Assembly (NCBI GenBank): GCA_021795535.1
Contig: JAJYPG010000032.1
Location: forward strand, 1 to 8,586
Length of the DNA: 8,586 nucleotides
DNA from: Planctomycetota bacterium
GTDB lineage: Bacteria > Planctomycetota > Phycisphaerae > WQYP01
Reading direction: 5' to 3'
Shown here: in pieces, positions 5,637 through 8,586 of the stretch
How the letters are laid out: each line of letters starts with the position of its first letter
Numbering within the stretch: the stretch's first letter is position 1
Made by a program: the position numbers and the translations under genes
Notes under the pieces: model-generated
The model's input: only the letters and a program-made list of their open reading frames with translations
Database searches by the model: none
What the model was told of the DNA's origin: nothing

Positions 5637-6199
5637 ATGTTCTTGATGTCGCCATCGAAATTATTGATGTGATTAACAGCCTCAATGCGGAATATATGCT
5701 GACTGGTTCGCTTGCCACCAACCTTTACGGCATTCCTCGGAATACCAATGACGCAGATTTTGTACTCTCGCCGCAAGGTCCGGATGTAAACGTGATTTCC
5801 ACCCGTTTAGGCGCTGGTTACAAGCTTGATCCCCAGTTTTCTTTTGAATCTATTACGTCAACAACCCGCCGGGTTATCGCCCACATTGAGACCGGATTTT
5901 TCATTGAATTCTTCGGGCTTTCCGCAGACCCGCATGATCGTGAACGATTTAAGCGGCGACTGCAAATTACATTTCTTGAACGTGCGGTATTTATCCCCAC
6001 GGTTGAAGATGTCATTGTCACCAAGATTCGCTGGGCAGGCATTGCCAGACGAGGCAAGGATATTTCCGACATAAAAAGCGTTCTGGCGGTTCAAACACCG
6101 CGGAAGATTGACCTGAATTACATCCGTCGATGGACAGATTTACATGGCACAACGGTACTGTTGAATCAGCTTTTGGCGGAAACAACGCGGATTGAGTAA
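5633..6199 (+). CDS. nucleotidyltransferase-fold protein (DUF6036/AbiEii-like)
   Basis: This 188-residue protein has a polymerase-beta-type nucleotidyltransferase core. The signature is TGSLATNLYGIPRNTNDADF (24-43): Gly25-Ser26 is the nucleotide-binding GS pair and Asp40/Asp42 the metal-binding DxD. The third acidic position seems to be Glu92 in FIEFF, where relatives usually have a KVDVF-like strand with Asp. DRERFKRR (102-109), PTVEDVIVTKIRW (122-134), SDIKSVL (145-151) and IDLNYIRRWTDL (159-170) are the conserved helical part of this subfamily. Related folds include AbiEii and MenT-type toxins that modify tRNA, as well as antitoxins such as MntA. Substrate and role are unknown here. Translation is coupled to the small upstream protein by an ATGA overlap. 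A second ATG at 5637 is out of frame. Confidence 0.8.
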   Translation: MNVLDVAIEIIDVINSLNAEYMLTGSLATNLYGIPRNTNDADFVLSPQGPDVNVISTRLGAGYKLDPQFSFESITSTTRRVIAHIETGFFIEFFGLSADPHDRERFKRRLQITFLERAVFIPTVEDVIVTKIRWAGIARRGKDISDIKSVLAVQTPRKIDLNYIRRWTDLHGTTVLLNQLLAETTRIE

Positions 6200-6315
6200 C
6201 TTTCACGCATGAATGTTGCATACTTTTCACCTCAACGAATCCGCATATTGGCGCCGGGAAGTTACTTCAGACCTATTACTTACCTGATTGCCGCGTTACC
6301 CCCCCGCCGGTTCGC

Positions 6316-6321
6316 TATAAC
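6316..6321 (+). promoter_or_regulatory. candidate -10 of the Cys-rich cassette
   Basis: TATAAC preceded by CGC lies 42 bases before the ATG at 6358. The upstream part of the gap (6200-6315) includes a run of seven C residues (6299-6305) but no -35 at normal spacing and no terminator for the preceding gene. Confidence 0.35.
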
Positions 6322-6357
6322 TCCTTAATCGGGTGGCGAATATAAACAGGACACACG

Positions 6358-6885
6358 ATGGCGGGACCTTTGAATCAACTGGGAACAGACGCGGCACGGC
6401 GGCTTTCCAGCAACGGCGGACAGGTATTGGCGGGCAACGGAGAGAGTTGTTGCTGTTCCGGCACCACCAATCCGTGTGCCAATGCCCCCAGTGCCATTGC
6501 CATTCTCAACTACACCGATACCTATTTTTCGCCATGTATGGATTGCACCGCGGAACTATCCTCCGATTGCCAATGGGACGGCACCTTCCAATTTTTTCAA
6601 GCCAGCACATGCACCTATTCCAATGGCCAATGTTTTTCCGGAGCCAATGGATGTTTTGCGTGCAAATTTAATTCTGTGCGGATGTGGGAATTCTCCCCAC
6701 CGGGTATAAGCAGTGTCTGGTTTGATGCCGCGGCAGGCATTTTTTTTATGCAGATCATTTGCCAGAATGCCCCTGCCGGTGGTGAAATTGTCTGGCAAGG
6801 ACAAAAGGCGGGTGGCGCAACATTCAGCGGCACCTATACACGTACAGGCGGGTGCGATATACGTTCCACCGTGGAGATTGCATGA
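6358..6885 (+). CDS. Cys-rich protein of unknown function
   Basis: I do not recognise this 175-residue protein. It has 13 Cys (31, 32, 33, 40, 60, 63, 71, 85, 92, 99, 102, 135, 166), including a CCC triplet and two CxxC pairs (60-63, 99-102). There is no signal peptide or membrane segment. The N-terminal 30 residues look polar and helical. From about 42 the alternating polar/hydrophobic and aromatic residues (IAILNYTDTYFSPC, WDGTFQFF, GGATFSGTYTRTGGC) suggest a beta-rich fold, perhaps a jelly-roll or lectin-like module with metal sites or disulfides. AGGA (6348-6351) stands six bases before the ATG. Its stop overlaps the next ATG (ATGA), so it is coupled to another Cys-rich protein. A virion or tail-related role or a metal-binding surface protein are both possible, and neither is supported directly. 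Confidence 0.7.
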   Translation: MAGPLNQLGTDAARRLSSNGGQVLAGNGESCCCSGTTNPCANAPSAIAILNYTDTYFSPCMDCTAELSSDCQWDGTFQFFQASTCTYSNGQCFSGANGCFACKFNSVRMWEFSPPGISSVWFDAAAGIFFMQIICQNAPAGGEIVWQGQKAGGATFSGTYTRTGGCDIRSTVEIA

Positions 6886-7169
6886 AAACGGATTGCCAAC
6901 ACTGGTCAGACTGCGGCGTGGCGGGTGGCGGATGCTGTGCCCTGGGCCGCTTTGGTGGCAAGCCAAGCCATGGAATTTGCGCCATCTGCAAAGATTATCA
7001 AGGCCGTCCCCGCGGTCTGGGAGATTGGATTCACCGGGTCGCCGATCCTATTGGACAATTCATTAACCGTATCACACGCCGCGATATTTTTGGCGGCAAA
7101 AACTGCAACTGCGAAAAGCGCCGCCGTCGGCTAAACCAGGCCTTCCCCCATGACCGCGTGCGTGAGTAA
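6882..7169 (+). CDS. small Cys-rich, basic protein, probable metal binder
   Basis: This 95-residue protein has eight Cys (5, 11, 18, 19, 33, 36, 75, 77). They fall into an N-terminal cluster (DCQHWSDCGVAGGGCCALG, CAIC) and a C-terminal CNCEKRRRRLNQAFP. The middle helix GDWIHRVADPIGQFINRIT (47-65) joins them. The pattern CxC-x-KRRxxLNxxxP with an upstream amphipathic helix resembles short proteins I have seen in planctomycete and phage-like gene sets, but I cannot name a family. The Cys spacing suggests zinc or iron-sulfur binding. The start at 6882 has GGAG (6873-6876) five bases upstream and overlaps the previous stop as ATGA. An in-frame GTG at 6852 would extend it by ten residues, but the coupled ATG is preferred. 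Confidence 0.72.
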   Translation: MKTDCQHWSDCGVAGGGCCALGRFGGKPSHGICAICKDYQGRPRGLGDWIHRVADPIGQFINRITRRDIFGGKNCNCEKRRRRLNQAFPHDRVRE

Positions 7170-7184
7170 TAACGAGCATAACCT

Positions 7185-7213
7185 TTGCTTTTACGCGCAT
7201 ACGTGATTACAAT
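7185..7213 (+). promoter_or_regulatory. promoter of the AbrB/Doc toxin-antitoxin operon
   Basis: TTGCTT (7185-7190) and TACAAT (7208-7213) are separated by 17 bases, a good sigma70-type promoter. Transcription would start near 7220, about 57 bases before the antitoxin ATG. The -10 lies inside the palindrome at 7206-7218. Confidence 0.55.
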
Positions 7214-7218
7214 GTAAT
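7206..7218. promoter_or_regulatory. palindromic operator candidate for toxin-antitoxin autoregulation
   Basis: ATTACA-A-TGTAAT is a perfect 13-base palindrome covering the -10 box of the operon promoter. Type II antitoxins, including MazE/AbrB-type ones, normally bind palindromes over their own promoters, alone or with the toxin. Its position would allow direct block of RNA polymerase. Binding is inferred. Confidence 0.5.
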
Positions 7219-7276
7219 AAGAACAGGGCATCTACAGCCTGACGGTCAGAGCGTAATCCAGCGCAGGAGCAACATC

Positions 7277-7510
7277 ATGAGTTTAGTCAAAGTCATTCGC
7301 AAAGTGGGCAACGGAACCGCCATTCCCCTGGACAACACCCTGCTGGACCTGGCCGGGCTGCATGTTGGTGACAAGGTTCAGATCACCGTGGATGGACCGC
7401 GACTGATCATCACGCCGGCCAAGGCGGGAATCGGCAAGGAGCGGCTGCAAAAATCACTGGCGAAATTTCGCACACGTTATGCTCACGCCTTGGCGGAGCT
7501 TGCCAAATGA
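7277..7510 (+). CDS. AbrB/MazE/SpoVT-family antitoxin
   Basis: This 77-residue antitoxin precedes a Doc-type toxin. Residues 3-47 form the swapped-hairpin DNA-binding domain: VKVIRKVGNGTAIPLDNTLL (4-23), LAGLHVGDKVQI (25-36) and DGPRLIITPAK (39-49). This matches the MazE consensus of K-V-I-[KR]-x-G-N-[GS], then GL..GD.V, then L.I.P. The C-terminal part (50-77, with RYAHALAELAK at the end) is predicted helical and would wrap and neutralise the toxin. AGGAG (7265-7269) lies seven bases before the ATG. Its TGA overlaps the toxin ATG as ATGA, the usual arrangement for setting toxin and antitoxin levels. Transcription is probably autorepressed through the palindrome at 7206-7218. Confidence 0.88.
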   Translation: MSLVKVIRKVGNGTAIPLDNTLLDLAGLHVGDKVQITVDGPRLIITPAKAGIGKERLQKSLAKFRTRYAHALAELAK

Positions 7511-7935
7511 GTGAATCCGCTATTTTATTCCTTACGGTTGATGAAGTTATTGCTATCCATGATGATACGCTCGGCGGGCATGGCGGCTTGGCCGGAATTC
7601 GTGATCTGGGCCTGCTTGAATCGGCGTTCATGATGCCACAGGCGGCATTCGGCGGACAATATCTTCATCCAGATATACCGGCGATGGCGGCGGCGTATGT
7701 ATTTCATGTTTGCCAGGCTCATGCTTTCCATGATGGCAATAAACGCTGCGCCGTTTTGACTGGAATGATTTTTCTGGATAACAATGGATTCGAGGTTACA
7801 GCAAACGATACGCAAGTCATCGCCTTGGGACTTGGTGTGGCCGATGGAACCTTGAATAAATCCGACGCCACCACCTGGATGCATACTTTTTCCAAGTCCG
7901 TTAAACCCTCCAAGCCGGGGAAAACAAGGTTGTAA
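7507..7935 (+). CDS. doc: Doc-like (death-on-curing) Fic-fold toxin
   Basis: Doc toxins are Fic-fold kinases that phosphorylate elongation factor EF-Tu and stop translation. The 142-residue protein has the family motif GIRDLGLLESA (30-40) and the catalytic loop HAFHDGNKR (72-80). His72 is the base, Asp76 the metal ligand, and Asn78, Lys79 and Arg80 bind phosphates. This agrees with the Doc form HxFxxxNKR rather than the canonical Fic HxFxx(G/A)NGR, so kinase activity is expected. The length is slightly above P1 Doc (126), with a basic C-terminal tail (VKPSKPGKTRL). GGAG (7495-7498) inside the antitoxin gene supports the ATG eight bases later. The partner is AbrB/MazE-type rather than Phd. The gene looks intact. 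Its 3' end lies only 18 bases from that of the convergent pseudopilin gene. Confidence 0.9.
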   Translation: MSESAILFLTVDEVIAIHDDTLGGHGGLAGIRDLGLLESAFMMPQAAFGGQYLHPDIPAMAAAYVFHVCQAHAFHDGNKRCAVLTGMIFLDNNGFEVTANDTQVIALGLGVADGTLNKSDATTWMHTFSKSVKPSKPGKTRL

Positions 7936-7953
7936 TGCCAAACCACGCCAACA

Positions 7954-8466
7954 TCACGGATCATAGCTGTGAAGGTCGTCCGGGGTGTTGTAATAGCCGT
8001 CAGGCCCGGCGGAGATAAAACAGGGGGCGTGGGGGTTTTGCAACGTGCTGGCAAACAGTAGAAGTTGATGGCCATAGCCATCATTCACTTGCATGATGCC
8101 CCGCATGGTGCCGCCATTGGGCACGGAGATCTGGCCGCTCACAACCAGATTTTGCGGCAATTCCGTAAGCAGATTGGGGCGCTGGCGCCACACCCCGTTG
8201 GAATCCTGATAAATATACATACGCTGATATTGAGTGAGAAAATCAACAATGGATGTGGGCTGGCCGCCGGTGCGGTGTTCCAACAGCAGCAGGGCATCGT
8301 TCAGATCGTGAAGTTCCATCATGGTCAGTTTGCGATCAGATGTTTGCAGCACCTGGGCGGCAACCGCAATGCCAATGGAAATCAGCACGCCAATAACCGC
8401 CAGAACCACCATCATTTCAAGAAGCGTAAAACCACGATATTTGTTGATACCTGTGTTGGCAATCAC
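7954..8466 (-). CDS. type II secretion / type IV pilus-like pseudopilin (prepilin-type N-terminal cleavage/methylation protein)
   Basis: This 170-residue pseudopilin has a short positive leader (MIANTGINKYRG) and the prepilin peptidase site at Gly12-Phe13. The mature N-terminus FTLLE has Glu at +5, followed by a hydrophobic helix (18-37) that anchors it in the inner membrane and packs the fibre core. The C-terminal globular domain ends with SAGPDGYYNTPDDL (152-165). This GspG-like, acidic and probably calcium-binding loop is very common in planctomycete pseudopilins. The start is a GTG at 8466, with AAGGGG ten bases upstream (8477-8482). The next Met (18) is inside the helix and cannot be the start. 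It stands alone on the minus strand, without assembly ATPase or secretin genes in view, so the machine it serves is unknown. Residues 42-80 are probably helical, and there is one Cys (149). Confidence 0.88.
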   Translation of the reverse strand: MIANTGINKYRGFTLLEMMVVLAVIGVLISIGIAVAAQVLQTSDRKLTMMELHDLNDALLLLEHRTGGQPTSIVDFLTQYQRMYIYQDSNGVWRQRPNLLTELPQNLVVSGQISVPNGGTMRGIMQVNDGYGHQLLLFASTLQNPHAPCFISAGPDGYYNTPDDLHSYDP

Positions 8467-8543
8467 GAACGGACATCCCCTTCCAGATACACTCGTCCAT
8501 GAAAATTAACCGCGGACGCTCCCTGCACCGCAAATATATATGC

Positions 8544-8573
8544 AATATTCCATCAGTAAAGAGGATTTGTCAA
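8544..8573 (-). promoter_or_regulatory. candidate promoter of the pseudopilin gene
   Basis: On the minus strand a perfect TTGACA (8568-8573) is followed after 18 bases by AATATT (8544-8549), which keeps the key A and T positions of a -10. An AT-rich stretch (8531-8541) lies just downstream. The resulting leader is about 70 bases. Confidence 0.4.
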
Positions 8574-8586
8574 CCTGAAAAGCCAC

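Noticed and set aside
5397..7935. Integron cassette array
   Set aside because: The array of small cassettes prompted a search for paired RYYYAAC and GTTRRRY core sites between the units. Only isolated single matches turn up (for example GTTAAAC near 7900, within the toxin gene), with no attC-like fold and no integrase.
1..8586. tRNA, rRNA, CRISPR array, insertion sequence or integrase
   Set aside because: Both strands were read for the usual signatures (tRNA T-loop, regular direct repeats with spacers, transposase or tyrosine recombinase motifs) and none was found.

Overview
The window most likely comes from a planctomycete (Planctomycetota, possibly Phycisphaerae-like). That is an inference from protein style: a pseudopilin ending in a SAGPDG..TPDDL motif, a long XRE-S24 regulator, a small helical protein paired with a nucleotidyltransferase, and short Cys-rich proteins. 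No rRNA or marker phylogeny is available to confirm it. I see no rRNA, tRNA, CRISPR array, transposase, integrase or integron attC site.

Layout. (1) 1-2062: a short leader with an extended -10 promoter and a complete glmS, the housekeeping enzyme that opens the hexosamine pathway. (2) 2063-2692: a structured intergenic region. It holds a 173-bp element with 23-bp terminal inverted repeats (22/23 match) directly abutted by 6-bp direct repeats, which looks like a MITE or REP doublet, and then a candidate 19-residue lysine-rich peptide. (3) 2693-4070, minus strand: an XRE-S24 (LexA/CI-like) repressor with an apparently intact self-cleavage site (Ala-Gly, Ser, Lys), an unusual basic, low-complexity C-terminal tail, a good sigma70-type promoter and a candidate operator in its leader. 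(4) 4071-5137: a divergently transcribed CPBP-family intramembrane protease with a long leader. (5) 5343-7935: three consecutive two-gene cassettes on the plus strand. In each, the second ATG overlaps the first stop as ATGA. They are a small helical protein + DUF6036/AbiEii-like nucleotidyltransferase; two Cys-rich proteins of unknown function; and an AbrB/MazE-type antitoxin + Doc/Fic toxin. (6) 7954-8586, minus strand: a type II secretion/type IV pilus-like pseudopilin with its promoter, convergent with the toxin.

How the genes fit together. glmS and the pseudopilin look like ordinary chromosomal genes. The middle has an accessory character: a damage-responsive-type repressor, a CAAX-type protease, a nucleotidyltransferase pair resembling toxin-antitoxin arrangements, an unrecognised Cys-rich pair and a recognisable toxin-antitoxin module. 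Each cassette has its own putative promoter, so they look like independently acquired units rather than one operon. The best candidates for something undescribed are the Cys-rich pair, the nucleotidyltransferase/small-protein pair and the MITE-like element.
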